A DNA stretch of 35,411 nucleotides from positions 51,501 to 86,911 of the forward strand of contig PKYB01000021.1 in NCBI GenBank assembly GCA_003133565.1, written 5' to 3'. The notes beneath the pieces were generated by a model. The model was not told where the DNA came from and searched no databases. It was given only the letters and a program-made list of their open reading frames with translations. Within the stretch, counting starts at the first letter, position 1, and each line of letters opens with the position of its first letter. This document shows positions 8,635 to 17,687 of this stretch, piece after piece. Position numbers and translations under genes: made by a program. The stretch comes from Solirubrobacterales bacterium (lineage in GTDB: Bacteria; Actinomycetota; Thermoleophilia; Solirubrobacterales; Solirubrobacteraceae).

Positions 8635-9242
8635 GTCTCGCCCCGAGTCCCCACTCCTCCAGCGTCCAAGCGCGCGGAATCGGCGATGCGCTCAACCTCA
8701 CGCTGCGCCTGACCGCGCTCGGTTTCGTCTCCTGTGTCCTGCAGCTGACGCTCGTCCCGCAGATCTCGATCTTCGGTGCCAGCGCCGATCTCACCCCACT
8801 CGTTGTCGCCTCTGTCGGCTTCCTCGCGGGCTCGGTTCCGGCCTCGGCGTTTGGCTTCGCGATCGGGCTTTTCCTCGACCTCGCGTTCGTTCAGACGCTC
8901 GGGATCTCCTCGCTGCTCTTCACGCTGATCGGCTACAGCGCTGGGCGCTTGCGCGAGCTTCGCGCGCCTGAGGCGCCGCTGACCCCGATCGCGCTGGGCG
9001 CCGGCGCGACCGCACTGGCCCTTGTCGGCTACGGCGTGATCGAGTTCATGCTCGGCGTCAACACGCCGGTCAGCTTCAGCTTGTTGGGTGCGATCTGTGA
9101 AGTCACGGTGCTCAACTCGCTGATCGCACTGCCGGTCTACGCGCTCGTTCGCCGCTGCCTGATCGGCGCGCTGCCGGAGGACCCGCGACGCCGAACCCGG
9201 CGAGCCCGCACCACAAGGCTCAGCCCGCTCTCGCGCCCATGA
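8631..9242 (+). CDS. mreD: rod shape-determining protein MreD
   Basis: A 203-residue integral membrane protein with about five to six hydrophobic segments, the usual layout of MreD in the elongasome. Conserved family features include an acidic residue within a transmembrane stretch (GLFLDLAF) and a GYSAGRLRE loop. The start is the GTG of the GTGA overlap with mreC, and its stop overlaps mrdA (ATGA). Sequence conservation in MreD is low, so the call rests on topology, these motifs and operon position. The C-terminal end is strongly basic (RRRTRRARTTR). Confidence 0.9.
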   Translation: MSLAPSPHSSSVQARGIGDALNLTLRLTALGFVSCVLQLTLVPQISIFGASADLTPLVVASVGFLAGSVPASAFGFAIGLFLDLAFVQTLGISSLLFTLIGYSAGRLRELRAPEAPLTPIALGAGATALALVGYGVIEFMLGVNTPVSFSLLGAICEVTVLNSLIALPVYALVRRCLIGALPEDPRRRTRRARTTRLSPLSRP

Positions 9243-11188
9243 TCGAGCGCCCGATAGGTCAGCGGACGCCGGTGCCGCCGCAACTTGCCCGCCGGGTCGA
9301 GATCCTCGGCGTGCTCGCCTGCGTGCTCTTCGCGATCATCCTCTTGCGCCTCTGGTACCTGCAGGTGCTGACCGGCCCGCAAAACGTTGCAACCGCCAAC
9401 GCGAACGTGGTCCGCACGATCGCGATCCCGGCGCCACGCGGGCTGATCCTTGACCGCAACGGCAAGGTCCTCGCCGGCGTCCGCCAGGCTGCGGTCGCGG
9501 CAATCGCCTGCAGCGAGTTGCCGAGCTCGTTGGCGCGGCGCGCCTCGCTCTACCGCGCCCTGGGGGTCGCGCTCGCGATCCCGGCGACGCAGATAACGAA
9601 AGCGCTGACGCCATGCGACAGCTTCGCGCCAATCGTGCTGAGGGCCGACATTCCGAGCGCGGCGCTGATCTATCTCGAGGAGCACAAGGCGCAGTTCCCG
9701 GGCCTGATCGAAGAGCAAATCGCGGTGCGCACCTATCCCTACGACAACCTCGGCGCGCAGATCCTCGGCTACGTCAGCCAGATCAACACGGACGACCTCG
9801 GCCTGCCGAACTTCAAGGGGGTGCCGGCCGGGGACATCGTCGGCCAGCAGGGTCTCGAGTTCGAGTACGACCATTATCTGCGCGGAACGAACGGGATCCA
9901 GCGCGTACAGGTCGACGCCTCCGGCCAGCCGACCGGCAAGCAGCTCGCCGCGACGCCACCGGTCGCCGGCGATGACCTGAAGACCACGCTCGACCTCTCG
10001 CTCGAACAGGAAGGCATGGCCGCGATCGCCGAGGGCATGAAGCTGGCTCACCACAACCACTACCCCGGGGTCGCCGCGGCCTTCGTGGCGCTCGATCCGG
10101 ACAACGGCGAAGTGCTCGCGATCGGGTCGCTCCCGGCCTTCAACCCCAACGTGCTCTCGCAGCCGTTTGTCTCCACCGCGGCCTATGACCAACAGGCGGC
10201 GGGTGACTCCTTCATCGATCGCGCCATCTCCTCGGCCTACCCGACGGGCTCGACCTTCAAGCCGATCACCGCCGTGGCGGCGCTCGGGGCGGGGATCATC
10301 ACGCCCCAGACGATCCTCGGAGGGACGCCGAGCGATGGCTGCGCGACCTACTCCGGCCAGTCTTTCTGCAACTCAGACGGTGCCGACTACGGCCCCAACG
10401 ACCTCGACCGGGCCCTGCAGATCTCCGAGGACACCTACTTCTACCAGGTGGGGGCGGAGGCAAACGCACGCGGCGACGTGATCCAAAAAGTCGCCAAGAG
10501 CTTAGGACTCGGCGCGCCGACGGGGATCGATTTGCCCGACGAGGCGACCGGCGACGTGCCGGACGCCAGTTGGGTGAAGCAGCAAGACGCCGCCTACGCG
10601 GCCGCCTACTGCAAGCCCCACCAGCACAACCCCTACTGCCCGGCCGGGCCCTATCAGCCGTGGACGATCGGCCAGAACATCCAGCTCGCGACCGGCCAGG
10701 GCTATCTGCTGGCCACGCCGCTGCAGATGGCCGTCGCCTACTCGGCGCTGGCAAACGGCGGCAAGCTCGTCACGCCCCACATCGCGCTACAGGTCGAGAA
10801 CTCCGACGGCGACCTGCTCGCCGCCCTCCCGGGCCCGTCGCCACGCCCGCTGCCCAAGGGTGACGACGCCTACCTGCAGACGATCCTGAACGGCTTGCAC
10901 CTCGCGGCGCAGAGTCCCGGCGGAACCTCCGACGACGTGTTCGGCAGCTTCCCGCGCACCGTCTACGGCAAGACCGGGACCGCGCAGACGGTGACAAACA
11001 ACGCCAACGACGACCAGTCGTGGTATGTCGCCTACGCTCCCGATCGCACCCGGCCGATCGTCGTCGCCGTAACAATCGAGAAGGGTGGCTTTGGTGACCA
11101 GGCGGCGGCGCCCGCAGCGCGACTGATCCTCGCCAACTGGTTCGGCCTGCCCGAGAAGGTCGTCGAGGGAACCTCGACCTCACGCTGA
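9239..11188 (+). CDS. mrdA: penicillin-binding protein 2 (class B transpeptidase)
   Basis: A 649-residue class B PBP that cross-links peptidoglycan during elongation, working with RodA. It has a short cytoplasmic head, one transmembrane helix (about residues 20-40), a pedestal/dimerisation domain (from about 60) and a transpeptidase domain. Active-site motifs are STFK with Ser338, SED at 396-398 (matching the SxD form seen in PBP2) and KTGT at 578-581. An insertion around residues 455-475 contains two Cys and many His/Pro (AAYCKPHQHNPYCPAG). It is coupled at both ends: ATGA with mreD and TGATG with rodA. Confidence 0.96.
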   Translation: MIERPIGQRTPVPPQLARRVEILGVLACVLFAIILLRLWYLQVLTGPQNVATANANVVRTIAIPAPRGLILDRNGKVLAGVRQAAVAAIACSELPSSLARRASLYRALGVALAIPATQITKALTPCDSFAPIVLRADIPSAALIYLEEHKAQFPGLIEEQIAVRTYPYDNLGAQILGYVSQINTDDLGLPNFKGVPAGDIVGQQGLEFEYDHYLRGTNGIQRVQVDASGQPTGKQLAATPPVAGDDLKTTLDLSLEQEGMAAIAEGMKLAHHNHYPGVAAAFVALDPDNGEVLAIGSLPAFNPNVLSQPFVSTAAYDQQAAGDSFIDRAISSAYPTGSTFKPITAVAALGAGIITPQTILGGTPSDGCATYSGQSFCNSDGADYGPNDLDRALQISEDTYFYQVGAEANARGDVIQKVAKSLGLGAPTGIDLPDEATGDVPDASWVKQQDAAYAAAYCKPHQHNPYCPAGPYQPWTIGQNIQLATGQGYLLATPLQMAVAYSALANGGKLVTPHIALQVENSDGDLLAALPGPSPRPLPKGDDAYLQTILNGLHLAAQSPGGTSDDVFGSFPRTVYGKTGTAQTVTNNANDDQSWYVAYAPDRTRPIVVAVTIEKGGFGDQAAAPAARLILANWFGLPEKVVEGTSTSR

Positions 11189-12363
11189 TGAGCACCAGCG
11201 CGCTCAAACCACGGAGTACGGCGGCCGACTCGGGCCACGCGCTGGCCGCACGCATGGCGATCGGATTCGATCCCTGGCTCGCGCTCGCCACGGTCGGCCT
11301 GGGCATCTGCTCGCTCGTCGCGATCCACGGCGCGGCGCCCGGCTACGTCTCGCGCCAGGCGGTCTACCTCGGCCTCGGCCTGCTCGTGATGGCGGTGATG
11401 TCGCGCTTTGACTACTCCCGCCTGCGCGAGTTCAAGTGGGGCATCTACGCCCTGCTGATCCTGGCGATCCTGCTCGTGCTGGCGCTCGGCGCCGCGGCCA
11501 ACGGCGCCGAGCGCGCGATCAATTTCTCGGTCGTCTCCTTCCAGGCCTCGGAGTTCGGCAAGGTGGCGCTGATGGTGTTTCTTGCCGCGGTGGTCGTCGA
11601 CAGCTCGCGTCGGATCTCCGCCACAGTGCTCACGGCGCGGGTGATGGCGCTGGCGCTGCTACCGGCGCTGCTCGTGATCCAGGAGCCGGACCTCGGTTCG
11701 GGCCTCGTCTATCTGGCGATCGCCTTCGCGATCCTCTACATCGCAAGCGTCAACTGGCGCCAGCTCGCCACGGTCGCGGCGATCGGCGTTACCGCGCTGA
11801 CGCTCGCGCTGACGGTTGGGCCGGCGATCGGCGTGCACGTGCTCCACCACTACCAGGAGCAGCGACTCACGGGGTTTCTGCATCCATCGCAGAACCCGCG
11901 CTCTGATGCTTTCCAGCAGGTGCAGTCGGTTATCGCGATCGGTGCCGGTCAGAAGACCGGTCGCGGCGCGAACGCCACGCAGACCTCGCTCGGGCTCGTC
12001 GGCGAGTCGCCGACAGACTTTATTTTCACCGTGGTCGGCGAGCGTCTAGGCTTTGTGGGTGCCGCGGTGGTCTTATCGCTCTACGCGCTGATGATTTGGC
12101 GAGCGCTACGCATCGTGGCTATCGCAAAAAACCTCTTTGGTGCACTGATCGCCGCAGGAGCTGTTGCCATGCTGATGTTCCAGGTGTTCGTCAACGTCGG
12201 AATGACGTTGGGCATCATGCCGATCACCGGCGTGACGCTTCCCCTGATGAGCTACGGCGGCTCCTCGGTGCTCGCAACTTTCCTCACACTCGGCCTGCTG
12301 CAGTCGATCTACGGGCAGGCCCGCACCGCGGCGGCCGCTAAGGGCCGTGTGCTGCGCTTCTAA
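11188..12363 (+). CDS. rodA: RodA, SEDS-family peptidoglycan glycosyltransferase
   Basis: A 391-residue polytopic membrane protein of the FtsW/RodA/SpoVE (SEDS) family that polymerises lipid II in partnership with PBP2. About ten hydrophobic segments are visible. Family motifs include the loop GESPTDFIFTVVGERLGF and the late-helix motif TGVTLPLMSYGGSS. The ATG overlaps the mrdA stop (TGATG, 11186-11190). Position after mreBCD and mrdA favours RodA rather than FtsW. The gene ends 18 nt before the RNase E/G start. Confidence 0.96.
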   Translation: MSTSALKPRSTAADSGHALAARMAIGFDPWLALATVGLGICSLVAIHGAAPGYVSRQAVYLGLGLLVMAVMSRFDYSRLREFKWGIYALLILAILLVLALGAAANGAERAINFSVVSFQASEFGKVALMVFLAAVVVDSSRRISATVLTARVMALALLPALLVIQEPDLGSGLVYLAIAFAILYIASVNWRQLATVAAIGVTALTLALTVGPAIGVHVLHHYQEQRLTGFLHPSQNPRSDAFQQVQSVIAIGAGQKTGRGANATQTSLGLVGESPTDFIFTVVGERLGFVGAAVVLSLYALMIWRALRIVAIAKNLFGALIAAGAVAMLMFQVFVNVGMTLGIMPITGVTLPLMSYGGSSVLATFLTLGLLQSIYGQARTAAAAKGRVLRF

Positions 12364-12381
12364 TAGAAATGGACACCTGCC

Positions 12382-14280
12382 GTGAAAAAACAAGTCTTGG
12401 TCAGCGTCGATCGCGGCGAGACGCGCGTTGCGCTGCTGGAGGCAACGGGTACCCCCGGCGCTTCGAAGCGGCGCAGCCCAGTGAGTGCCGATCCAGGACG
12501 CGGGTATCGCGTCGCTGAGCTCTACCTCGAGCGTCGGGGGGCGCGTTCGATCGTCGGCAACATCTACAAGGGCGTGGTTGACAACGTCCTCGTCGGCTTG
12601 GAGGCCGCGTTCATCGACATCGGCCTCGACAAGAACGGCTTCCTGCACGTCGACGAGATCGTGCTGCCGGGCGTCGAGGCACCGCGCCGCGGGCGCGGCG
12701 TCGGCAAAGACGCGCAGGACATCTCGGCGCTCTTGAAGCCGGGGCAGGAGGTCGTCGTGCAGGTCGTCAAGGACCCGCTTAAGACCAAGGGCGCGCGCCT
12801 CTCGATGGACCTCACGATCGCCGGCCGCTACATGGTCTACACGCCCTCCGGCGAGGGCGTCGGCGTGTCGCGGCGGCTCGAGGACAAGGAGCGCGAGCGC
12901 TTGCGCCGCGAGACCGCGGGGCTCGACCTGCGCGGTGGCGGCGCGATCGTCCGCACCGCCGCCCACGGCGCCGTACGTGCCGACTTCGAGCGCGAGCTGC
13001 TCTACCTCTTCAAGCTGCACGAGGTCCTCGAGAAGCGCGTCGCCGAGTCCAAGGCACCAACACTCGTCTTCCAGGAGGCCGATCTCTCGGTGCGCGTCGT
13101 GCGCGACATCTTCTCCGCGCACTTCGAGCGCGCCGTCGTCGACGACGCCGAGCAACACCACCGTCTGGTCTCGTTCTTCAGCCGCACGGCGCCCGAGCTC
13201 GTCGATCGCGTCGAGCTCTACAAAGGCAACGTGCCGCTGCTCGACGCCTATCGCGTGACACCGGTGATCGAGTCGATGATCGGCCGCCGCGTCGATCTGC
13301 CGAGCGGCGGCTACCTGATGATCGACTACGCCGAGGCGCTGACGGTGATCGACGTCAACACCGGCTCCTTCATCGGCCGCGGCAAGGGTGCGCGCCTGGA
13401 GGACACGATCACCAAGACCAATCTCGAGGCCGCCGACGAGGTCGTCAACCAGCTGCGCCTGCGCGACATCGGCGGCATCATCGTCATCGACTTCATCGAC
13501 ATGGCGCGCGCCCGCAACCGCGACGCCGTGATGAAGACGCTGCGCAACGCGCTCGACGAGGACCGCACAAAGACCTTCACGGCGGAGATCTCAAAGCTCG
13601 GCCTGGTCGAGATGACGCGCCAGAACGTAACCGAGGGAATCCGCGAGATCATGACCCGCCCCTGCCCGACCTGCCATGGCGACGGCGTGATCCGCTCCGA
13701 GGAGACGATCTCGATCGAGTTCGAGCGACGGCTGCGCGAGGTTGCGGCGAGCTCTCCCGATGTCGAGGCGTTCCTCGTCCAGATGAACCCGCGCGTCAGC
13801 GCCCAGTTCACCGGCCAGGGTTCACGGGTGCTGCACGCACTCGAGCACCAGACCGGCAAGTACTTCCACTTCGAGGGCTCCGAGGGCCTGGCGCTCGAGC
13901 ACTTCGCGGTGACGTTCGAGGGCACCCGGGCCGAGGTTCAGGAGCGCTCCGTGCCCTTCCGCGTCGGCGACGAGGTGCTGGTCGAGATCGTCGAGCCGCA
14001 CATGTACGACGCCGACGACGGCGTCGCCAAGATCGACGGCTACATCATCTCGGTGCAGGGTGCCTCAGGCCAAGTCGGCCAGAAGCTGATGGTGCGAATC
14101 GAAGAGGTCGGGCGCACAGCGGCTTCAGCCCAGCCGATCGGCGGGCCGGCGCTACCGTCGGCTCCTCCCACGCCCGTCGATGAGGCCGTCGATGACATAC
14201 AATCCGTGCCTCGGCGCCGCGGCCGCAGAGGCGGACGGCGCCGTTCGGCTGAAAAGGAGCCAGCCGGCGAGGAGGCCTGA
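12382..14280 (+). CDS. rng: ribonuclease E/G family endoribonuclease
   Basis: A 632-residue RNase E/G that processes rRNA and mRNA. An S1 RNA-binding region (about residues 50-135, with NIYKGVVDNVLVGLEAAFIDIG) leads into the catalytic core. D324 (VIDVNTGS) and D370 (IIVIDFIDM) match the two metal-binding aspartates. The zinc-link is CPTC with C428 and C431. After the core, a TRAM/S1-like beta segment (about 530-585, VGDEVLVEIVEPHMYDADDG) precedes a disordered Arg/Gly-rich tail (RRRGRRGGRRR). The E. coli RNase E scaffold arm is absent. GTG start; no Shine-Dalgarno was found. It is followed by rplU-rpmA, a frequent order. Confidence 0.95.
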   Translation: MKKQVLVSVDRGETRVALLEATGTPGASKRRSPVSADPGRGYRVAELYLERRGARSIVGNIYKGVVDNVLVGLEAAFIDIGLDKNGFLHVDEIVLPGVEAPRRGRGVGKDAQDISALLKPGQEVVVQVVKDPLKTKGARLSMDLTIAGRYMVYTPSGEGVGVSRRLEDKERERLRRETAGLDLRGGGAIVRTAAHGAVRADFERELLYLFKLHEVLEKRVAESKAPTLVFQEADLSVRVVRDIFSAHFERAVVDDAEQHHRLVSFFSRTAPELVDRVELYKGNVPLLDAYRVTPVIESMIGRRVDLPSGGYLMIDYAEALTVIDVNTGSFIGRGKGARLEDTITKTNLEAADEVVNQLRLRDIGGIIVIDFIDMARARNRDAVMKTLRNALDEDRTKTFTAEISKLGLVEMTRQNVTEGIREIMTRPCPTCHGDGVIRSEETISIEFERRLREVAASSPDVEAFLVQMNPRVSAQFTGQGSRVLHALEHQTGKYFHFEGSEGLALEHFAVTFEGTRAEVQERSVPFRVGDEVLVEIVEPHMYDADDGVAKIDGYIISVQGASGQVGQKLMVRIEEVGRTAASAQPIGGPALPSAPPTPVDEAVDDIQSVPRRRGRRGGRRRSAEKEPAGEEA

Positions 14281-14300
14281 GCGTCCGCGCCGACACGACT

Positions 14301-14654
14301 ATGTACGCGATCGTCAAGACAGGTGGCAAGCAGTACCGCGTCGAGCAGGGGCAAACCCTGCTCGTCGAACGGCTGCCCGAACCCGAGGGCGCGACGGTCG
14401 CCCTCGAGCCGCTGCTCTACCGCTCCGACGACGCCGTCTTCGACGCCAAGGCGCTCGCCGGCGTCGAGGTCGCGGCCAAGGTTCTCAGCCACGAGCGTGG
14501 ACCGAAGCTCCGCGTCTTCAAGTTTAAGCCCAAGCGCGGCTACAAGCGTCGCACCGGCCACCGCCAGGATCTGACCCGCATCGAGGTCACGAAAATCGGC
14601 ATCCGTGCCACGCGCGCCAAGCCCGCCGCCAAGGAGGACACAGATGGCGCATAA
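14301..14654 (+). CDS. rplU: 50S ribosomal protein L21
   Basis: A 117-residue large-subunit protein. The start [14 protein letters not shown] and the C-terminal [16 protein letters not shown] motif are diagnostic. A short tail ([12 protein letters not shown]) follows the family core. The stop lies 11 nt inside rpmA, so the rpmA Shine-Dalgarno is within rplU and translation is likely coupled. Only 20 nt separate it from the RNase E/G stop. Confidence 0.98.
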   Translation: MYAIVKTGGKQYRVEQGQTLLVERLPEPEGATVALEPLLYRSDDAVFDAKALAGVEVAAKVLSHERGPKLRVFKFKPKRGYKRRTGHRQDLTRIEVTKIGIRATRAKPAAKEDTDGA

Positions 14655-14898
14655 GAAGGGCCTCGGCTCCTCTCGCAACGGCCGCGATTCAAACGCCCAG
14701 CGCCTCGGCGTCAAGACCTTCGCCGGTCAGACCGTCAGCGGCGGCGAGATCATCGTCCGCCAGCGCGGCAGCCGCTTCAAGGCCGGCGAGGGCGTCGGCA
14801 TGGGCAAGGACGACACGCTCTACGCCCGCGCGCCCGGCAAGGTCGTCTTCTCGACCGGCCGCCGCGGCCGCGTCGTCTCAATCGACCCCGCCGAGTAG
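14644..14898 (+). CDS. rpmA: 50S ribosomal protein L27
   Basis: An 84-residue ribosomal protein near the peptidyl transferase centre. It begins [16 protein letters not shown] and carries the [12 protein letters not shown] motif. The ATG at 14644 is preceded by a strong AAGGAGG (14631-14637), and upstream in-frame sequence is not L27-like. There is no cleavable N-terminal extension like that of Firmicutes L27. It overlaps rplU by 11 nt and is the last gene of the cluster. Confidence 0.98.
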   Translation: MAHKKGLGSSRNGRDSNAQRLGVKTFAGQTVSGGEIIVRQRGSRFKAGEGVGMGKDDTLYARAPGKVVFSTGRRGRVVSIDPAE

Positions 14899-14916
14899 CT
14901 CACCCGCATTTTTCGG

Positions 14917-14942
14917 GGCGGCCACCGCAGCTCGCGGCCGCC
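14917..14942 (+). terminator. GC hairpin after rpmA
   Basis: GGCGGCC (14917-14923) pairs with GGCCGCC (14936-14942) across a 12-nt loop, starting 19 nt after the rpmA stop. No T-run follows. The strong stem in the right place makes a transcription-ending or mRNA-stabilising role plausible; it also faces the end of the convergent SDR gene. Confidence 0.4.
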
Positions 14943-15007
14943 GCTCTTCACGACGTGAGCGCGTACGGGTCACGTCGCACGCTGGCGGGCACACCGTCGT
15001 TTGCTGT

Positions 15008-15706
15008 TCAGCGAGCCTGGCCGGTCGGGCGAATCAGCATTTCGCTGATGTCGACGTGGTGCGGCTGTGAGACGGCGTAGATCACGGCGCGGGCGATGTC
15101 GTCGGCCACGAGCGATATCGCCGGTTTGTTATCGAAGAAGGGCGTGTCGACCATGCCGGGCTCGACCAGCGTCACGCGGACGTCGGCTTTTGTGACCTCG
15201 AGTCGGAGGGCCTCGGCGAGACCCGTGATCGCCCACTTCGAGGCCGAGTAGAGCGAGCCCGGGACCACGTGGCGACCAACGACCGAGCCGGTGAGCAGGA
15301 AGTGGCCGCGCGCCGCGGTGACGGCGGCGAAGCTCGCGCGGATCGTGTACGCGGCGCCAAGGACGTTCGTCAGGACCATCTCGCGCCAGCGCTCTGGGCT
15401 GTCGGGCGAATCGTCGCTGAGCGTGCGTGCGCCACCGAAGCCGGCGTTGGCGAAGACGATGTCGAGCTGGCCGAAGTGCTCGAGGGCGCGCGCGACGAGC
15501 GCCTGCTGGGCGGCGAAGTCAGTGACGTCGCACGGCACAGCGATCGCGTGATCCGGGCCGCCGAGCTCGCCCGCGAGTGCCTCGAGCCGCTCGACCGAGC
15601 GCGCCGCGAGGACCAGACGATGACCAGCGGCGCCGGCCAGACGCGCGGTGGAGGCACCGATTCCCGTGGAAGCGCCCGTGATCAGAAAGACGCGGTCATC
15701 GCTCAT
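15008..15706 (-). CDS. SDR-family NAD(P)-dependent oxidoreductase
   Basis: A 232-residue classical short-chain dehydrogenase/reductase. The cofactor motif TGASTGIG (residues 10-17), NAG (88-90), N114, S141 and the YSASK catalytic pair Y153/K157 are all present, so it should be active. The substrate cannot be predicted. An acidic residue that would select NAD is not obvious at the end of beta-2 (LAARS, with Arg), which leans to NADP. The ATG at 15706 puts the first beta strand at the usual place; the frame is open upstream to 15727. It is divergent from obgE, with only 28 nt between the start codons. Confidence 0.92.
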   Translation of the reverse strand: MSDDRVFLITGASTGIGASTARLAGAAGHRLVLAARSVERLEALAGELGGPDHAIAVPCDVTDFAAQQALVARALEHFGQLDIVFANAGFGGARTLSDDSPDSPERWREMVLTNVLGAAYTIRASFAAVTAARGHFLLTGSVVGRHVVPGSLYSASKWAITGLAEALRLEVTKADVRVTLVEPGMVDTPFFDNKPAISLVADDIARAVIYAVSQPHHVDISEMLIRPTGQAR

Positions 15707-15722
15707 ACGGCTCGCTTTCATC

Positions 15723-15728
15723 GACAAT
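15723..15728 (+). promoter_or_regulatory. possible -10 GACAAT before obgE
   Basis: GACAAT matches four of six positions of TATAAT and ends 6 nt before the GTG start of obgE. This is the same distance as the TANNNT elements elsewhere in the window. Its -35 would fall inside the divergent SDR gene. Confidence 0.3.
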
Positions 15729-15734
15729 GGACGC

Positions 15735-17018
15735 GTGCTCTACGACAAGGCTCGCATATTCGTCGCGGCGGGCGCCGGGGGGGACGGCTGCCTCAGTTTC
15801 CGCCGTGAGGCGCACGTTCCGCGCGGTGGCCCCGACGGTGGCGATGGCGGCCACGGCGGCGGCGTCGTCGTCGAGTGCGATCCGGCGCTGCGCGATTTAC
15901 AGTCGTTTCGCCGCCGCCAGCACTATCGGGCCGGCCGCGGCAGTCACGGCGCCGGTTCGCTGCGCCACGGTGCAAACGGCGCCGAGCTGGTCGTGCGCGT
16001 ACCGCCGGGGACGCAGGTGCGTACCGACCACGGCGATCTCCACGACCTCCTCCGGCCCGGTCAGCGTGTGGTTCTGGCCCGCGGCGGGGCCGGCGGACGC
16101 GGCAACAAGCACTTCGCAACGGCGACGCGCCAGACGCCGCGGTTTGGTGAGCGGGGGCTCCCGGGCGAGGAGGTCTGGCTCGATCTGCGGCTCAAGCTGC
16201 TAGCTGACGTTGGCCTCATCGGCCTCCCGAACGCCGGCAAGTCATCACTGCTCGCCCGGCTCACACGCGCCACGCCGAAGGTCGCCAACTACCCCTTCAC
16301 GACGCTCGAGCCGGTGCTCGGGACGCTCGACGGCGCCGAACGGCAGCTGATCATCGCCGACATCCCCGGGCTGATCGAGGGCGCGAGCGACGGGGCGGGC
16401 CTCGGCCACGAGTTCCTCGTGCACGTCGAGCGCACTCAGCTGCTGGTCCACGTTCTCGACCTCGCCCCGCTCGACGGCAGCGATCCGCAGGCGAGCTACG
16501 CGACGATCGAGCGCGAGCTCGAGCGCCACGACCCGCGACTGGCAGCCACGGCGCGTGTGCTCGCGCTGTCCAAAGCCGACCTCGTCGCCGCCGAGGAAGC
16601 CAGCACGCAGGCGGCGCTTTGGCGCGCGCGACTCGGTGGCGAAGTGCCGGTGTTCATCACCTCGAGCGCGACCGGTCAAGGCATCGCCGAGCTGTCAGCC
16701 GAGCTGCTGCGGGCCGTCCCGCATGAGCCCCCGGGCGAGCTTTTGAGCGACGAGCCCGAGCTCGCCGAGCACCTCACGTTCCGCCCGGCGCGCGGCCGCG
16801 GGTTCCGCGTCGTGCGCGACGGTGACGGTCCGTTTCGCGTCCTCGGCGACGGCATCGACCAGCTGATTGCACGCCACGACCTCGACAATGACGAAGCGCT
16901 CGCACACGTCGAGGCGCGGCTCCGCCAGATCGGCGTCATCCGCGCGCTCGAGGAACAGGGCTTCCAGCCGGGCGACGACGTCGAAATCGCCGGCGTGCTG
17001 TTCGACCTCGACCCGTGA
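15735..17018 (+). CDS. obgE: GTPase Obg
   Basis: A 427-residue ribosome-associated GTPase involved in 50S assembly and stress control. The glycine-rich Obg fold occupies about residues 1-158 (KARIFVAAGAGGDGC, then a GGPDGGDGGHGG run). The G domain starts with G1 GLPNAGKSS (163-171), followed by YPFTT and DIPGLIEGA. The C-terminal OCT domain (about 345-427), typical of Gram-positive Obg, ends in EIAGVLFDLDP. The GTG at 15735 was chosen because it places MLYDKARIF at the normal family N terminus; the open frame extends upstream into the antisense SDR region. Confidence 0.97.
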   Translation: MLYDKARIFVAAGAGGDGCLSFRREAHVPRGGPDGGDGGHGGGVVVECDPALRDLQSFRRRQHYRAGRGSHGAGSLRHGANGAELVVRVPPGTQVRTDHGDLHDLLRPGQRVVLARGGAGGRGNKHFATATRQTPRFGERGLPGEEVWLDLRLKLLADVGLIGLPNAGKSSLLARLTRATPKVANYPFTTLEPVLGTLDGAERQLIIADIPGLIEGASDGAGLGHEFLVHVERTQLLVHVLDLAPLDGSDPQASYATIERELERHDPRLAATARVLALSKADLVAAEEASTQAALWRARLGGEVPVFITSSATGQGIAELSAELLRAVPHEPPGELLSDEPELAEHLTFRPARGRGFRVVRDGDGPFRVLGDGIDQLIARHDLDNDEALAHVEARLRQIGVIRALEEQGFQPGDDVEIAGVLFDLDP

Positions 17019-17070
17019 ACTCGGGGAGCGGCTGAGCAAGTGCGCCTAGCCGCTCCGTGGGCTCAGCCGA

Positions 17071-17481
17071 TCAGGTGGTACCGGTCGGAGGCGCGCCCAT
17101 TGCGCCGTGGCCGCGCGCTCCGCCGAAGCCGCCGGGGCCTGGCCCCGCACCGCTCGGCGACTCGGCCAGCAGCGTCAGCAGATCCTGCTCCTGTGCGGCG
17201 GTGATCGTTCCAGCGCTCACCGCGCTACTGAGGACGGGTGTGGCAATCGAGGTGGTGTCGGCATTGACCGCCTTCTGGACCGCCTCGAGCGCCGTGCGCT
17301 CACCGGCTGTCAACGGACTGCCCGCGCCGGCGCTCCAATCGGCCTGACGCGCCGCATAAACGGGCTTCGGCGACGAGCTGCCACCGCTTGTCGCCGCCAC
17401 TGCGGTGGCGCCGCCGCCGAGGGCGGCAATGCTTCCGAGCACCGCTACGGTCCGTGCTCTCCTTGTCGATATCCGGTTCAT
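17071..17481 (-). CDS. small secreted protein of unknown function
   Basis: A 136-residue protein with a basic head (MNRISTRRAR), a hydrophobic stretch ending AVAATSGG that looks like a signal peptide, a central helical part (about 57-107) with a TAGERTALEAVQKAV / TAAQEQDLLTLLAE pattern, and a Gly/Pro/Ala-rich tail. The central pattern resembles short export-linked helical domains with LTAxQ repeats, but I cannot name a family. The ATG at 17481 is supported by AGGAGG (17486-17491 on the plus strand) 4 nt upstream. A hairpin overlaps that site. It is divergent from proB. Confidence 0.75.
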   Translation of the reverse strand: MNRISTRRARTVAVLGSIAALGGGATAVAATSGGSSSPKPVYAARQADWSAGAGSPLTAGERTALEAVQKAVNADTTSIATPVLSSAVSAGTITAAQEQDLLTLLAESPSGAGPGPGGFGGARGHGAMGAPPTGTT

Positions 17482-17489
17482 CGGTCCTC

Positions 17490-17516
17490 CTGCTTTCGGG
17501 GTGTTCACGAAAGCAG
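17490..17516 (-). promoter_or_regulatory. 9-bp inverted repeat overlapping the ribosome binding site
   Basis: CTGCTTTCG (17490-17498) is perfectly complementary to CGAAAGCAG (17508-17516) with a 9-nt spacer. It lies directly upstream of the start of the small secreted protein, and its start-proximal arm covers the last two bases of the AGGAGG ribosome binding site. It could be a repressor operator or an RNA hairpin that limits translation. Confidence 0.45.
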
Positions 17517-17681
17517 TGTCGATCCGCGAGCGCAGATTCAGCTGGGTCAGACCCGAGAGGATGCTGAGAGCGCTCGGCTGTGCTCGCCGCTTGCGCGGCC
17601 GCCGCCAGGCGGCGCGACCGGGAGCGACCGTGCGGCGATCGACCTGCGCGCGCGCCAACACTTGGATGCGGGGCGGTGGCC

Positions 17682-17687
17682 TAAGCT
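17682..17687 (+). promoter_or_regulatory. -10-like element TAAGCT before proB
   Basis: TAAGCT ends 7 nt before the GTG of proB, and no ribosome binding site lies between. CTTGGA (17661-17666) is a possible poor -35 at a spacing of 15 nt. Confidence 0.45.

Noticed and set aside
12106-13161. 351-codon minus-strand frame
   Set aside because: Antisense shadow of rodA and rng, both secure by motif.
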